Shown here: piece after piece, positions 8,793 to 17,262 of the stretch
Position numbering within the stretch: position 1 is the first letter of the stretch
Layout of the letters: each line of letters opens with the position of its first letter
Assembly (NCBI RefSeq): GCF_042678305.1
Contig: NZ_JBHUDT010000003.1
Direction: 5' to 3' (one strand)
DNA length: 64,000 nt
Source: Gelatiniphilus marinus
GTDB taxonomy: Bacteria > Bacteroidota > Bacteroidia > Flavobacteriales > Flavobacteriaceae
Notes under the pieces: generated by a model
The model's input: only the letters and a program-made list of their open reading frames with translations
Told to the model about the DNA's origin: nothing
Database searches by the model: none
Position numbers and translations under genes: made by a program

Positions 8793-9785
8793 TTAATCTT
8801 TGTCTAATTTGTATTTTGATAGATCCATACCGAAGTTTAAACCTTTAACGTTTACAAGCTCTTCAAGCTCTGTTAATGATTTTTTACCAAAATTACGGAA
8901 TTTCATTAAATCGTTTTTGTTGAATGATACCAGGTCTCCTAAGGTATCTACCTCTGCTGCTTTTAAACAGTTAAGGGCACGAACCGATAAATCCATATCG
9001 ATTAACTTTGTTTTAAGTAACTGACGCATGTGAAGGGATTCTTCATCGTAAGTTTCGGTTTGTGCAATTTCATCAGCTTCAAGAGTAATTCGCTCATCAG
9101 AGAATAACATGAAGTGGTGAATTAAGGTCTTAGCAGCCTCGGTTAAAGCATCTTGTGGTGTTATTGAACCATCTGTGATGATTTCGAAAACCAACTTTTC
9201 GTAATCGGTTTTTTGCTCGACACGGTAGTTCTCAATGCTATATTTCACATTCTTTATTGGTGTGTAAATTGAATCTGTAAAGATGGTACCTATTGGTGCA
9301 GAAGACTTTTTGTTTTCTTCGGCAGGTACGTAACCTCTACCTTTTTCAATGGTTATTTCCATGTTAAAGTTAACCTTTGGATCCAGGTTACAGATAACCA
9401 ATTCTGTGTTCAATACTTGGAATCCAGAGATGAATTTCTGAAAATCGCCTGCTGTAATTTGTTCTTGCCCTGAGATGGAAATTGAAATGGATTCGTTATC
9501 GATATCTTCAATCTGTCTTTTAAAACGAACTTGTTTTAAGTTTAGAATGATTTCCGTAACATCTTCAACTACACCTGAAATTGCAGAAAACTCATGATCT
9601 ACACCTTCTATTCTAACCGAAGTTATTGCAAAGCCTTCTAAAGAAGAAAGCAAAACGCGTCGTAATGCGTTACCTACTGTTAAACCATAACCAGGTTCTA
9701 GGGGTCTGAATTCGAATTTCCCTTCGAAATCAGTAGAATCGATCATGATTACTTTGTCGGGCTTTTGAAAATTAAATACTGCCAT
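8793..9785 (-). CDS. rpoA: RNA polymerase alpha subunit
   Basis: A 330-residue alpha subunit. The N-terminal dimerisation domain includes FRPLEPGYGLTVGNALRRVL, and the C-terminal domain with two helix-hairpin-helix units includes LKAAEVDTLGDLV and FRNFGKKSLTELEELV. An upstream in-frame Met at 9860 would add 25 residues with no family counterpart. The ATG at 9785, giving MAVFNFQKPDKV, matches known starts and restores the usual 330 residues. It lies between rpsD and rplQ, 95 bases after rpsD. Confidence 0.98.
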   Translation of the reverse strand: MAVFNFQKPDKVIMIDSTDFEGKFEFRPLEPGYGLTVGNALRRVLLSSLEGFAITSVRIEGVDHEFSAISGVVEDVTEIILNLKQVRFKRQIEDIDNESISISISGQEQITAGDFQKFISGFQVLNTELVICNLDPKVNFNMEITIEKGRGYVPAEENKKSSAPIGTIFTDSIYTPIKNVKYSIENYRVEQKTDYEKLVFEIITDGSITPQDALTEAAKTLIHHFMLFSDERITLEADEIAQTETYDEESLHMRQLLKTKLIDMDLSVRALNCLKAAEVDTLGDLVSFNKNDLMKFRNFGKKSLTELEELVNVKGLNFGMDLSKYKLDKD

Positions 9786-9880
9786 GTTGTTCTTCGTTTT
9801 AATTGTTATTTGGTTGCGCGGTTTATAAGTTTGAAGAACACAAATAAACCCTTTGGCCAAATACCAATATGATTAATTTA

Positions 9881-10486
9881 TTATTTAGAGTATAATTCTA
9901 CGATGAATTGCTCGTTGATGTTTTCTGGAATTTGTATTCTGGCTGGAACAGAAACATAAGTTCCAGATTTGGTATCGTTGTTCCAGGTAATCCACTCGTA
10001 AACTTGACTTGAGTTTGTAAGTGATCTATCAATAGCTTCAAGCGATTTAGATTTTTCTCTTACCGCAACAACATCACCAGCTTTTAGTTGGTAAGAAGGA
10101 ATGTTAACCAAATCGCCATTAACCGTAATGTGCCTATGTGATACCAATTGTCTTGCGCCGCTACGAGTTGGGGAAATTCCCATTCTGTAAACCACATTGT
10201 CTAACCTGGATTCGCATAGCTGTAATAACACCTCACCTGTAATTCCTCTAGAGGCGGTAGCTTTTTTAAACATGTTTCTGAATTGTTTTTCTAATATACC
10301 GTAGGTATATTTAGCTTTTTGCTTTTCTGCTAATTGTATAGCATATTCAGATTTTTTTCCACGACGTCTTGCGTTTCCGTGTTGACCTGGAGGATAATTT
10401 CTTTTCTCGAAAGATTTATCTTCTCCAAAAATAGCTTCACCGAACTTTCGGGCTATTTTAGTTTTAGGACCAGTATATCTTGCCAT
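9881..10486 (-). CDS. rpsD: 30S ribosomal protein S4
   Basis: A 201-residue S4, a primary 16S rRNA binder. It starts MARYTGPKTKIARKFG and has the S4 RNA-binding domain (ESRLDNVVYRMG, RQLVSHRHITVNG). In enteric bacteria S4 represses the alpha operon translationally; whether it does so here is unknown. It appears to head its own transcription unit, because a terminator and a -7 promoter element lie in the 181-base gap before it. Confidence 0.98.
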   Translation of the reverse strand: MARYTGPKTKIARKFGEAIFGEDKSFEKRNYPPGQHGNARRRGKKSEYAIQLAEKQKAKYTYGILEKQFRNMFKKATASRGITGEVLLQLCESRLDNVVYRMGISPTRSGARQLVSHRHITVNGDLVNIPSYQLKAGDVVAVREKSKSLEAIDRSLTNSSQVYEWITWNNDTKSGTYVSVPARIQIPENINEQFIVELYSK

Positions 10487-10587
10487 TTTAAAATTGTTTT
10501 GTGAGAGTGCTTGTGAATTAAGGTCTTAATCTTATCCTTCGACAAACATAAATCTCTCGTTGATACTTGTTTGTTTTTTTCAGTTTG

Positions 10588-10595
10588 CAAATTTA
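10588..10595 (-). promoter_or_regulatory. TAnnTTTG -7 element before rpsD
   Basis: TAAATTTG on the minus strand matches the Bacteroidetes -7 consensus exactly. It lies just downstream of the hairpin that follows rpsK and about 100 bases before the rpsD ATG, suggesting a separate promoter for rpsD-rpoA-rplQ. Confidence 0.6.
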
Positions 10596-10596
10596 T

Positions 10597-10638
10597 GCAA
10601 AAAATTAACACCATTAGAGCATCTAATGGTATTAATTT
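10597..10638 (-). terminator. Terminator between rpsK and rpsD
   Basis: A long stem (ACCATTAGA against TCTAATGGT, extended by AATTAA/TTAATT with one mismatch) with a three-base loop is followed on the minus strand by a run of T residues. It divides the ribosomal protein cluster. Confidence 0.75.
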
Positions 10639-10667
10639 TTATATTCTTAATTCGGTATCCCGAATTA

Positions 10668-11051
10668 TTAAACTCTTCTGCGTTTTGGAGGGCGACAACC
10701 ATTGTGCGGTAATGGTGTAACATCAATAATCTCTGTTACCTCGATACCGGCGTTGTGAATGGAACGGATAGCAGATTCTCTACCATTTCCTGGACCTTTT
10801 ACATAAACCTTTACTTTCTTTAGGCCGGCTTCCTGTGCTACTGCTGCAGCATCTTCGGCGGCTAATTGAGCAGCGTAAGGTGTGTTTTTCTTTGAGCCTC
10901 TAAAACCCATTTTACCAGCTGAAGACCATGATATTACATCGCCTTTTTTGTTGGTTAGCGAAATAATAATGTTGTTAAAAGAAGCTGTAACGTGGGCCTC
11001 ACCAACTGCGTCAATAACAACTTTGCGTTTTTTTGTGCTTGTTTTTGCCAT
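10668..11051 (-). CDS. rpsK: 30S ribosomal protein S11
   Basis: A 127-residue S11 that helps form the platform of the 30S subunit. The core includes AHVTASFNNIIISLTNKKG and VKGPGNGRESAIR, and the basic end PLPHNGCRPPKRRRV is typical. It follows rpsM by 101 bases and is the last gene before an internal terminator. Confidence 0.98.
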   Translation of the reverse strand: MAKTSTKKRKVVIDAVGEAHVTASFNNIIISLTNKKGDVISWSSAGKMGFRGSKKNTPYAAQLAAEDAAAVAQEAGLKKVKVYVKGPGNGRESAIRSIHNAGIEVTEIIDVTPLPHNGCRPPKRRRV

Positions 11052-11053
11052 AT

Positions 11054-11095
11054 TGTTTTAGTTCTTAGTTTTAGTTGATAGTCGCTAGAATCCTA
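11054..11095 (-). repeat. Degenerate ACTAA-rich repeat, copy 1
   Basis: Directly upstream of the rpsK start codon the minus strand reads a run of ACTAA/ACTAT units, including TAGCGACTATCAACTAAAAC. A very similar 35-45-base stretch occurs directly upstream of infA (rather, in the secY-infA gap) and of rpmD. The function is unknown. Confidence 0.5.
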
Positions 11096-11152
11096 AACCT
11101 TTTAAATTTCAAACAGATTCCTTCCAACGTCTAAATACTAAAGACCATTTAA

Positions 11153-11527
11153 TTATTTAGTTGCTTTCTTTTTGTTGGCAACTGTTTTTCTTCTACCTTT
11201 TCTTGTTCTGGAGTTGTTTTTAGTACGTTGCCCTCTTAATGGAAGACTTGCTCTGTGGCGGATACCTCTGTAGCACCCAATATCCATTAATCGCTTAATG
11301 TTTAATTGAGTTTCAGAACGTAATTCGCCTTCGATGGTATATGTTCCAACAGCTTCACGAATGCCAGCTATTTGATCATCTGTCCAATCTTGAACTTTAA
11401 TACTTTCATCAACCTTAGCCGAAGCTAAAATTTCTTTTGCTCTACTTTTACCTACTCCGTAGATATAAGTTAAAGAGATTACTCCTCTTTTATTTTTTGG
11501 TATGTCTACACCTGCAATTCTTGCCAT
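11153..11527 (-). CDS. rpsM: 30S ribosomal protein S13
   Basis: A 124-residue S13 that contacts the P-site tRNA and the intersubunit bridge. It starts MARIAGVDIPKNKRG, with the helix-two-turn-helix segment YGVGKSRAKEIL and the conserved GQRTKNNSRTRKG before a Lys-rich tail. It begins three bases after the rpmJ stop. Confidence 0.98.
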   Translation of the reverse strand: MARIAGVDIPKNKRGVISLTYIYGVGKSRAKEILASAKVDESIKVQDWTDDQIAGIREAVGTYTIEGELRSETQLNIKRLMDIGCYRGIRHRASLPLRGQRTKNNSRTRKGRRKTVANKKKATK

Positions 11528-11530
11528 AGC

Positions 11531-11647
11531 TTATCCTTGTCTTTGTTTGAATCTAGGATTCTTTTTGTTAATTACGTAAAGTCTACCTTTTCTGCGCACG
11601 ATTTTGCAATCTGCACTTCTTTTTTTAACTGATGCTCTTACTTTCAT
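11531..11647 (-). CDS. rpmJ: 50S ribosomal protein L36
   Basis: A 38-codon gene read directly from the minus strand: it starts MKVRASVKKRSADCKI and ends NPRFKQRQG. Only one Cys remains of the usual zinc ribbon, so this is the zinc-independent (C-minus) form of L36. It sits in the expected place between infA and rpsM. Confidence 0.96.
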   Translation of the reverse strand: MKVRASVKKRSADCKIVRRKGRLYVINKKNPRFKQRQG

Positions 11648-11732
11648 CTTTGTTTAGTTTTAAATTCAAGATTCAAGATTCAAAACTCAAGTTCGGTTTA
11701 ACTTTAAACTTTGAACTTTGAATTTCGAACTT

Positions 11733-11948
11733 TTAATATCTATAAGTTATTCGAGCCTTAGTTAAATCGTAAGGGCTCATTTCTAATTTAACTTTATCTC
11801 CCGGTAATAATTTTATATAATGCATTCTCATTTTACCAGAGATATGCGCGGTCACAATGTGGCCATTTTCTAACTCTACACGAAACATGGCATTAGATAA
11901 TGCTTCTATAATGGTTCCGTCTTGTTCTATTGCTGCTTGTTTTGCCAT
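11733..11948 (-). CDS. infA: Translation initiation factor IF-1
   Basis: A 71-residue S1/OB-fold protein that binds the ribosomal A site during initiation. It starts MAKQAAIEQDGTI and carries the family core VTAHISGKMRMHYIKLLPGD and the end ARITYRY. It follows secY directly; the adk and map genes found here in many bacteria are absent. Confidence 0.98.
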   Translation of the reverse strand: MAKQAAIEQDGTIIEALSNAMFRVELENGHIVTAHISGKMRMHYIKLLPGDKVKLEMSPYDLTKARITYRY

Positions 11949-11949
11949 A

Positions 11950-11990
11950 TTTTAGTTTTTAGTCTTTAGTTTCTAGTCGTTAGGAATGTT
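11950..11990 (-). repeat. Degenerate ACTAA-rich repeat, copy 2
   Basis: Just before the infA start codon the minus strand reads CTAACGACTAGAAACTAAAG followed by further ACTAAAA units. It closely matches the stretches before rpsK and rpmD. Confidence 0.5.
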
Positions 11991-12048
11991 AATGTGTTTA
12001 TAATAATAATTTTCTAACGTCTATCATCTATTGTCTATCATCTATCTG

Positions 12049-13395
12049 CTAAGCTACTGCTTTTCTGTTTTTACCTGTTTTCATCAAGCCATCGTAATGC
12101 CTGTTTAACAAATAAGAATTTATTTGCTGCATAGTATCAATAGCAACACCAACCATAATTAATAGTGAAGTACCACCAAAAAACAAGGCCCATCCTTGAC
12201 CAACACCCATAAGTTTAACTATAAATGCTGGAAAAACAGCAATAAGTGCTAAAAATATAGAACCAGGTAAGGTTATTTGAGACATGATTTTGTCTAGGTA
12301 TTCTGAGGTTTCAGAACCTGGACGAATGCCCGGTATAAAACCACCACTACGTTTTAAATCGTCTGCCATTTTGTTTGTAGGTACCGTAATTGCTGTATAA
12401 AAATATGTAAACACTATAATTAATAATGCAAAAGTTACATTATACCAAAACCCGAAAAGATCGGAATAATTTGTTTCCATCCAAGCGCCAACTGTTGAGT
12501 CTTCTAAAAATGAAGAGCCTCCAATCCAGCTCGGTACAAACATTATGGCCTGTGCGAATATAATTGGCATTACCCCAGATGCGTTAAGCTTTAATGGAAT
12601 GTATTGTCTCGATCCACCAGCTGCTGCTCTTTCGTAACCACCCGAAGCGGTGCGTCTTGCATATTGTACAGCTATTTTTCTTACGCCCATTACCAGCATT
12701 ACTGAGGCTAAAATAATAACGAACCATATTACCAATTCGAAAAGAATCAACATCACGTTGTTACCTTCTAACCGTGTTGCTGCGTTTTGTAAAAACGACT
12801 GTGGTAATGTGGCAATAATACCCACCATAATCAATAAGGATATTCCGTTACCAATACCTTTATCGGTAATTTTTTCACCTAGCCACATTGCAAAAATACA
12901 GCCCGTTACCAATATAGTAACCGATGAGAAATAAAACGTAAATCCTGTTCCTAATAAAAACGCTGACTGCGGTATACCAAAAGCAGGTAAGCTTGCTAGA
13001 TAGCCTGGAGCTTGTAACAAACAAATAGCAATGGTTAACCAACGCGTAATTTGCGTTATTTTCTTTTGCCCGCTAGCGCCTTCTTTTTGTAATTTTTGAA
13101 GGTATGGTATGGCAATACCCATTAATTGTACAACAATAGAAGCAGAAATGTATGGCATAATACCTAATGCAAATACTGAGGCATTCGCAAAGGCTCCACC
13201 GGTAAAAGCGTTAAGAAGTCCTAATATACCGCCATCGGTTTTATCTGCTAAACCTCCTAATTGCTCAGCATCTATACCGGGTAAAACCACTTGTGCACCA
13301 AAACGGTAAACTAATAAGAGCCCCAACGTAACAACGATACGGTTTCTTAGTTCCTCTATTTTCCAAACATTTTTTATTGATTCTATAAATTTCAT
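12049..13395 (-). CDS. secY: Protein translocase channel subunit SecY
   Basis: A 448-residue integral membrane protein, the pore of the Sec translocon. Ten hydrophobic helices can be picked out. Landmarks include the first helix NRIVVTLGLLLVYRFG, the plug region, GIGNGISLLIMVGI, and the cytosolic loop KRSGGFIPGIRPG between late helices. It starts MKFIESIKNVWKIEEL, 15 bases after rplO. Confidence 0.98.
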   Translation of the reverse strand: MKFIESIKNVWKIEELRNRIVVTLGLLLVYRFGAQVVLPGIDAEQLGGLADKTDGGILGLLNAFTGGAFANASVFALGIMPYISASIVVQLMGIAIPYLQKLQKEGASGQKKITQITRWLTIAICLLQAPGYLASLPAFGIPQSAFLLGTGFTFYFSSVTILVTGCIFAMWLGEKITDKGIGNGISLLIMVGIIATLPQSFLQNAATRLEGNNVMLILFELVIWFVIILASVMLVMGVRKIAVQYARRTASGGYERAAAGGSRQYIPLKLNASGVMPIIFAQAIMFVPSWIGGSSFLEDSTVGAWMETNYSDLFGFWYNVTFALLIIVFTYFYTAITVPTNKMADDLKRSGGFIPGIRPGSETSEYLDKIMSQITLPGSIFLALIAVFPAFIVKLMGVGQGWALFFGGTSLLIMVGVAIDTMQQINSYLLNRHYDGLMKTGKNRKAVA

Positions 13396-13410
13396 ACTTA
13401 TAATATACTA

Positions 13411-13863
13411 TTATAATGTTACAGCTTCTCCGCCTGCAGCTTCAATAGCAGCTTTTGCTGAAGCAGTAAACTTATGAGCAGATACTTTTAATTTTGCTTT
13501 TAATTCGCCACGGCCCATAATTTTAACTAGATCGTTCTTTCCGGCTAAACGGTTAGCAAATAACGTTTCAAAATCTACGGTATCTTTTATTTTCTTATCA
13601 TCAACCAATTGTTGTAGCGTATCTAAATTGATACCTTGGTACTCCACGCGGTTAATATTGGTAAAACCAAATTTAGGCACGCGTCTTTGAAGTGGCATTT
13701 GTCCACCTTCAAATCCTAATTTCTTAGAATATCCAGAACGCGACTTAGCTCCTTTGTGTCCACGTGTTGCCGTACCACCTTTACCAGAACCTTGTCCTCT
13801 ACCTACTCGTTTTCCTTGGTTTTTTACTGAACCTTCTGCAGGTTTTAAATTACTTAAATCCAT
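13411..13863 (-). CDS. rplO: 50S ribosomal protein L15
   Basis: A 150-residue L15. It has the Gly/Arg-rich N-terminal extension (KRVGRGQGSGKGGTATRGHK) that penetrates 23S rRNA and the C-terminal globular domain ending KAAIEAAGGEAV. It lies between rpmD and secY as in most bacteria. Confidence 0.98.
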   Translation of the reverse strand: MDLSNLKPAEGSVKNQGKRVGRGQGSGKGGTATRGHKGAKSRSGYSKKLGFEGGQMPLQRRVPKFGFTNINRVEYQGINLDTLQQLVDDKKIKDTVDFETLFANRLAGKNDLVKIMGRGELKAKLKVSAHKFTASAKAAIEAAGGEAVTL

Positions 13864-13879
13864 TTTTCAGTTTATATTT

Positions 13880-14059
13880 TTAAGCTTCTTCAACAGAAAC
13901 TAAATGTGAAACTTTAGCAACCATACCTAAAATGTTAGGTGTGGCTTCGTGCTCTTTTACTTGACCAATCTTTTTAAGACCAAGAGCTTCTAAAGTTCTT
14001 TTTTGTCTTTGCGTACGATTGATTGCGCTTTTAACTTTTGTTACTTTAATTTTTGCCAT
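13880..14059 (-). CDS. rpmD: 50S ribosomal protein L30
   Basis: A 59-codon gene read from the minus strand. It starts MAKIKVTKVKSAIN, with the core TLEALGLKKIGQ and the end HLVSVEEA, which is the ferredoxin-like L30 family in full length. It sits 16 bases before rplO and 111 bases after rpsE, in its standard place. Confidence 0.96.
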   Translation of the reverse strand: MAKIKVTKVKSAINRTQRQKRTLEALGLKKIGQVKEHEATPNILGMVAKVSHLVSVEEA

Positions 14060-14061
14060 TT

Positions 14062-14105
14062 TTTTCTAGTTTTTAGTTGTTAGTTTTTAATCGTTAGAAC
14101 TCTAA
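14062..14105 (-). repeat. Degenerate ACTAA-rich repeat, copy 3
   Basis: Directly upstream of the rpmD ATG the minus strand reads CTAACGATTAAAAACTAACA and further ACTAAAA units, matching the stretches before rpsK and infA. Confidence 0.5.
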
Positions 14106-14170
14106 AAAGTAAAATTTTATATTTTAATAATTTATCGTCTAATCTCTAAAAAGCTAACGTCTTAACAATT

Positions 14171-14695
14171 TTAAGCGTTAAAAACTTGTTCAAGTGAAAT
14201 ACCTCTATCTCTTGCAATAGCGTTTGCATCTCTTAATTGCAATAAGGCATCAAAAGTAGCTTTTACCACATTATGAGGGTTTGAAGAGCCTTGAGATTTT
14301 GATAGTACATCGTGTACACCAACTGCCTCAAGAACTGTTCTTACAGCTCCACCGGCAATTACTCCTGTACCGGGAGAAGCTGGTATAATATTTACTCTAG
14401 CTCCGCCGTACTTACCTTTTTGTTCGTGTGGCAATGTGCCTTTGATGATAGGGATACGTACTAGGTTTTTCTTGGCATCTTCTACGGCCTTTGCAATGGC
14501 GCTGGCAACGTCTTTGGATTTTCCTAGACCTTGTCCTACAACTCCGGCTTCGTCACCAACCACTACGATTGCTGAAAAACCGAATGCTCTACCACCTTTA
14601 GTTACTTTTGTAACTCTTTGTACACCAACTAAACGATCTTTAAGATCTAATCCACCTGGTTTTACTAATTCTGCACTTTTATATTTTTTAAACAT
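14171..14695 (-). CDS. rpsE: 30S ribosomal protein S5
   Basis: A 174-residue S5, involved in decoding accuracy and mRNA unwinding. The double-stranded RNA-binding part has RVTKVTKGGRAFGFSAI and GLGKSKDVASAI; the second domain has SPGTGVIAGGAVRTVLEAVG. It follows rplR by six bases. Confidence 0.98.
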   Translation of the reverse strand: MFKKYKSAELVKPGGLDLKDRLVGVQRVTKVTKGGRAFGFSAIVVVGDEAGVVGQGLGKSKDVASAIAKAVEDAKKNLVRIPIIKGTLPHEQKGKYGGARVNIIPASPGTGVIAGGAVRTVLEAVGVHDVLSKSQGSSNPHNVVKATFDALLQLRDANAIARDRGISLEQVFNA

Positions 14696-14701
14696 AATTT
14701 C

Positions 14702-15058
14702 TTAGAATTTAAGTCCTGCTTCTCTAGCGCCGTTGGCTAATGATTTTACTCTTCCGTGGTATAAATACCCACCTCTATCGAAAGCAATGGTTTCAACGCC
14801 TGCTTTTAAGGCTTTTTCTGCTATAGCTTTGCCTACTAAGGTTGCTATTTCAGATTTGTTGCCTTTTGCAGAACTAATATCTTTATCTCTTGAAGATGCT
14901 GCACTTATGGTTTTTCCATTTACATCATCGACTATTTGAGCATAAATTTCTTTGTTGCTTCTAAAAACAGTTAAACGTGGTCTTGCTTCTGTACCAGAAA
15001 CAACCTTACGGATCCTGTTTTTTATTCTTGTTCTTCTTTGGTTTTTTGTTAATGCCAT
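14702..15058 (-). CDS. rplR: 50S ribosomal protein L18
   Basis: A 118-residue L18, which binds 5S rRNA in the central protuberance. It starts MALTKNQRRTRIKNRIRK and carries RPRLTVFRSNKEIYAQ and FDRGGYLYHGRVKSLA. It follows rplF by ten bases. Confidence 0.98.
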   Translation of the reverse strand: MALTKNQRRTRIKNRIRKVVSGTEARPRLTVFRSNKEIYAQIVDDVNGKTISAASSRDKDISSAKGNKSEIATLVGKAIAEKALKAGVETIAFDRGGYLYHGRVKSLANGAREAGLKF

Positions 15059-15068
15059 AACTTACTTA

Positions 15069-15611
15069 TTAAGCTGATTTACCTGCTTTTCTTCTTAATT
15101 CTTCGCCAACAAACTTAATTCCTTTTCCTTTGTAAGGTTCTGGTTTTCTGAAACCTCTGATTTTTGCAGCGACTTGACCAACAAGTTGTTTATCGAATGA
15201 TGTTAATTTAACAATTGGGTTTTTTCCTTTTTCTGATACTGTTTCTACTTTTACTTCTGGAGCAATGTCTAAAACAATATTATGTGAGAACCCTAGGGCT
15301 AAATCTAATTTTTGTCCTTGGTTTGATGCTCTGTAACCAACACCAACCAATTCTAGTTCTTTGGTCCACCCTTTTGATACACCTTCGACCATGTTGTGCA
15401 TTAACGATCTGTAAAGGCCATGTTTTGCTTTTTGGTCTTTAGAGTCTGATGAGCGTGTTACAAGAACATTTCCATCTTCTACTTTAATATCTATAGAGTC
15501 GAAATTTTGTGTTAACTCTCCTAATTTTCCTTTTACAGTTACAACGTTATCTTTAACGTTAACTGTTACACCTTCCGGAATGGCTATTGGATTATTTCCT
15601 ATTCTTGACAT
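15069..15611 (-). CDS. rplF: 50S ribosomal protein L6
   Basis: A 180-residue L6 with two related alpha/beta domains, near the factor-binding site. It starts MSRIGNNPIAIPEGV and has the signature KIRGFRKPEPYKGKGIKF near the C-terminus. The gap to rpsH is 18 bases. Confidence 0.98.
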   Translation of the reverse strand: MSRIGNNPIAIPEGVTVNVKDNVVTVKGKLGELTQNFDSIDIKVEDGNVLVTRSSDSKDQKAKHGLYRSLMHNMVEGVSKGWTKELELVGVGYRASNQGQKLDLALGFSHNIVLDIAPEVKVETVSEKGKNPIVKLTSFDKQLVGQVAAKIRGFRKPEPYKGKGIKFVGEELRRKAGKSA

Positions 15612-15629
15612 TTCTTTCTGGCTTTAAAA

Positions 15630-16028
15630 TTAGTAAACGTAACATAAAACTTCTCCGCCAACGTTATCTCTTTTGGCTTGTTTGCCTGTCATTACCCCGT
15701 GCGAAGTAGATACAATGGCAATACCAAGACCGTTAAGGATTCTGGGCAGTTCGTTAGCTCCGGCATACTTACGTAAACCCGGTGTGCTAATGCGCTGAAG
15801 CTTTTTAATTACTGGTTCTTTTGTTTCTTTGTTGTACTTAAGTGCTATTTTTATAGAGCCTTGTACAGTTGAGTCATCAAATTTGTAACTTAAAATATAT
15901 CCTTGTTCGAATAATATTTTAGTGATGTCTTTCTTTAAATTAGAGGCAGGGATCTCAACCACTCTGTGATTGGCACGCACTGCGTTTCTAATTCTTGTTA
16001 AATAATCCGCAATTGGATCTGAGTACAT
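15630..16028 (-). CDS. rpsH: 30S ribosomal protein S8
   Basis: A 132-residue S8, a 16S rRNA assembly protein and, in enterics, the repressor of the spc operon. It starts MYSDPIADYLTRIRNA and ends with GVMTGKQAKRDNVGGEVLCY. It lies 80 bases after rpsN. Confidence 0.98.
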   Translation of the reverse strand: MYSDPIADYLTRIRNAVRANHRVVEIPASNLKKDITKILFEQGYILSYKFDDSTVQGSIKIALKYNKETKEPVIKKLQRISTPGLRKYAGANELPRILNGLGIAIVSTSHGVMTGKQAKRDNVGGEVLCYVY

Positions 16029-16108
16029 AATGAATTGATTTTGTGGTTTTGGTTTTCGTCCCGATGGTTTTCGGTGATCGAACCTTAAACCCGATTATTA
16101 AAATAATA

Positions 16109-16378
16109 TTACCAACTTGCTTTTCTAACGCCAGGAATTAATCCTTGGTTAGCCATTTCTCTGAATGTTACACGAGAGATTCCAAAAGTTCTCATGTACC
16201 CTTTGGGTCTTCCGGTAAGTTTACAACGGTTGTGCATACGTACGGGAGAAGCGTTTTTAGGCAGCTTTTGCAATGCTTCGTAATCTCCAGCTTCTTTTAA
16301 AGCTTGACGTTTTTCGGCATATTTAGCTACTGTTTTTGCTCTTTTTACCTCACGGGCTTTCATTGATTCTTTAGCCAT
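16109..16378 (-). CDS. rpsN: 30S ribosomal protein S14
   Basis: An 89-residue S14 of the zinc-independent type, lacking the CxxC pairs of the short form. It shows RMHNRCKLTGRPKGYMRTFG and the end GLIPGVRKASW. It starts three bases after rplE. Confidence 0.98.
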   Translation of the reverse strand: MAKESMKAREVKRAKTVAKYAEKRQALKEAGDYEALQKLPKNASPVRMHNRCKLTGRPKGYMRTFGISRVTFREMANQGLIPGVRKASW

Positions 16379-16381
16379 AAC

Positions 16382-16933
16382 TTAGTTCTTTTTAAAAGGT
16401 AACCCTAGTTCAGTTAATAATGATTTTGCTTCTTTGTCGGTTTCTGCGGTGGTTACAAATGTAATATCCATTCCAGAAATCTTGTTCACTTTATCGATGT
16501 TGATTTCCGGGAATATAATTTGTTCGGTAATTCCTAAATTGTAATTACCTCTACCGTCAAATCCTGTAGCTTTTATTCCGCTAAAATCCCTAACACGTGG
16601 TAGTGCAGAAGTAACCAATCGATCTAAAAACTCGTACATACGCTCGCCACGTAAAGTTACTTTTGCCCCAATTGGCATACCTTTACGCAATTTAAACGAT
16701 GCAACATCTTTTTTAGACAATGTTGAAATAGCTTTTTGTCCAGATATAGTTGTTAATTCTTCTACGGCGTAGTCGATTAACTTTTTGTCTGCAACGGCCG
16801 CCCCTACGCCTTTAGATATTACTATCTTGGTAAGTTTAGGAACCTGCATTACATTTTTATATCCAAATTCGTCTGTAAGAGCTGCAATTACTCTGCTTTT
16901 ATACTCTTCTTTAAGTCTTGGTGAATATGCCAT
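16382..16933 (-). CDS. rplE: 50S ribosomal protein L5
   Basis: A 183-residue L5, a 5S rRNA binder in the central protuberance. It has KLTKIVISKGVG, the motif KLRKGMPIGAKVTLRG and NYNLGITEQIIFPEI. It is separated from rplX by two bases. Confidence 0.98.
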   Translation of the reverse strand: MAYSPRLKEEYKSRVIAALTDEFGYKNVMQVPKLTKIVISKGVGAAVADKKLIDYAVEELTTISGQKAISTLSKKDVASFKLRKGMPIGAKVTLRGERMYEFLDRLVTSALPRVRDFSGIKATGFDGRGNYNLGITEQIIFPEINIDKVNKISGMDITFVTTAETDKEAKSLLTELGLPFKKN

Positions 16934-16935
16934 AA

Positions 16936-17247
16936 CTATATTACTTCATTAGATTTTGTTGAAAATCTTACTTTTTTATCGCCTTCCATTCTGTAGCCAA
17001 TTCTTGTTGTTTCCCCTTTTGAGGTTAACAAGGATAAATTGGATATATGAATAGCAGCTTCTTTCTCTACGATTCCTCCTTGAGGGTTTTGTGCGCTTGG
17101 TTTGGTGTGTTTCTTAACCATGTTTACGCCCTCAACTATCGCTTTGTTCTTTTCTATAAATACCTTTTGTACTTTGCCTTCAGATCCTTTGTGGTCTCCA
17201 GCAATTACCTTTACGGTATCTCCAGTTTTTATTTTAAGCTTTCCCAT
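16936..17247 (-). CDS. rplX: 50S ribosomal protein L24
   Basis: A 103-residue L24, an early 50S assembly protein. The KOW motif is visible near the start (KTGDTVKVIAGDHKGSEG), followed by GVNMVKKHTKPSAQNPQGG. It lies 15 bases after rplN. Confidence 0.98.
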   Translation of the reverse strand: MGKLKIKTGDTVKVIAGDHKGSEGKVQKVFIEKNKAIVEGVNMVKKHTKPSAQNPQGGIVEKEAAIHISNLSLLTSKGETTRIGYRMEGDKKVRFSTKSNEVI

Positions 17248-17262
17248 CTTGATATTTATGTA

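Noticed and set aside
9786..9860. N-terminally extended RpoA from the upstream Met
   Set aside because: The extra 25 residues have no counterpart in the family, and the internal ATG restores the usual 330 residues.
11663..11730. CRISPR-like short direct repeats (ATTCAAG, ACTTTGAA units)
   Set aside because: The units are short, degenerate and adjacent with no unique spacers; no cas genes are in the window.
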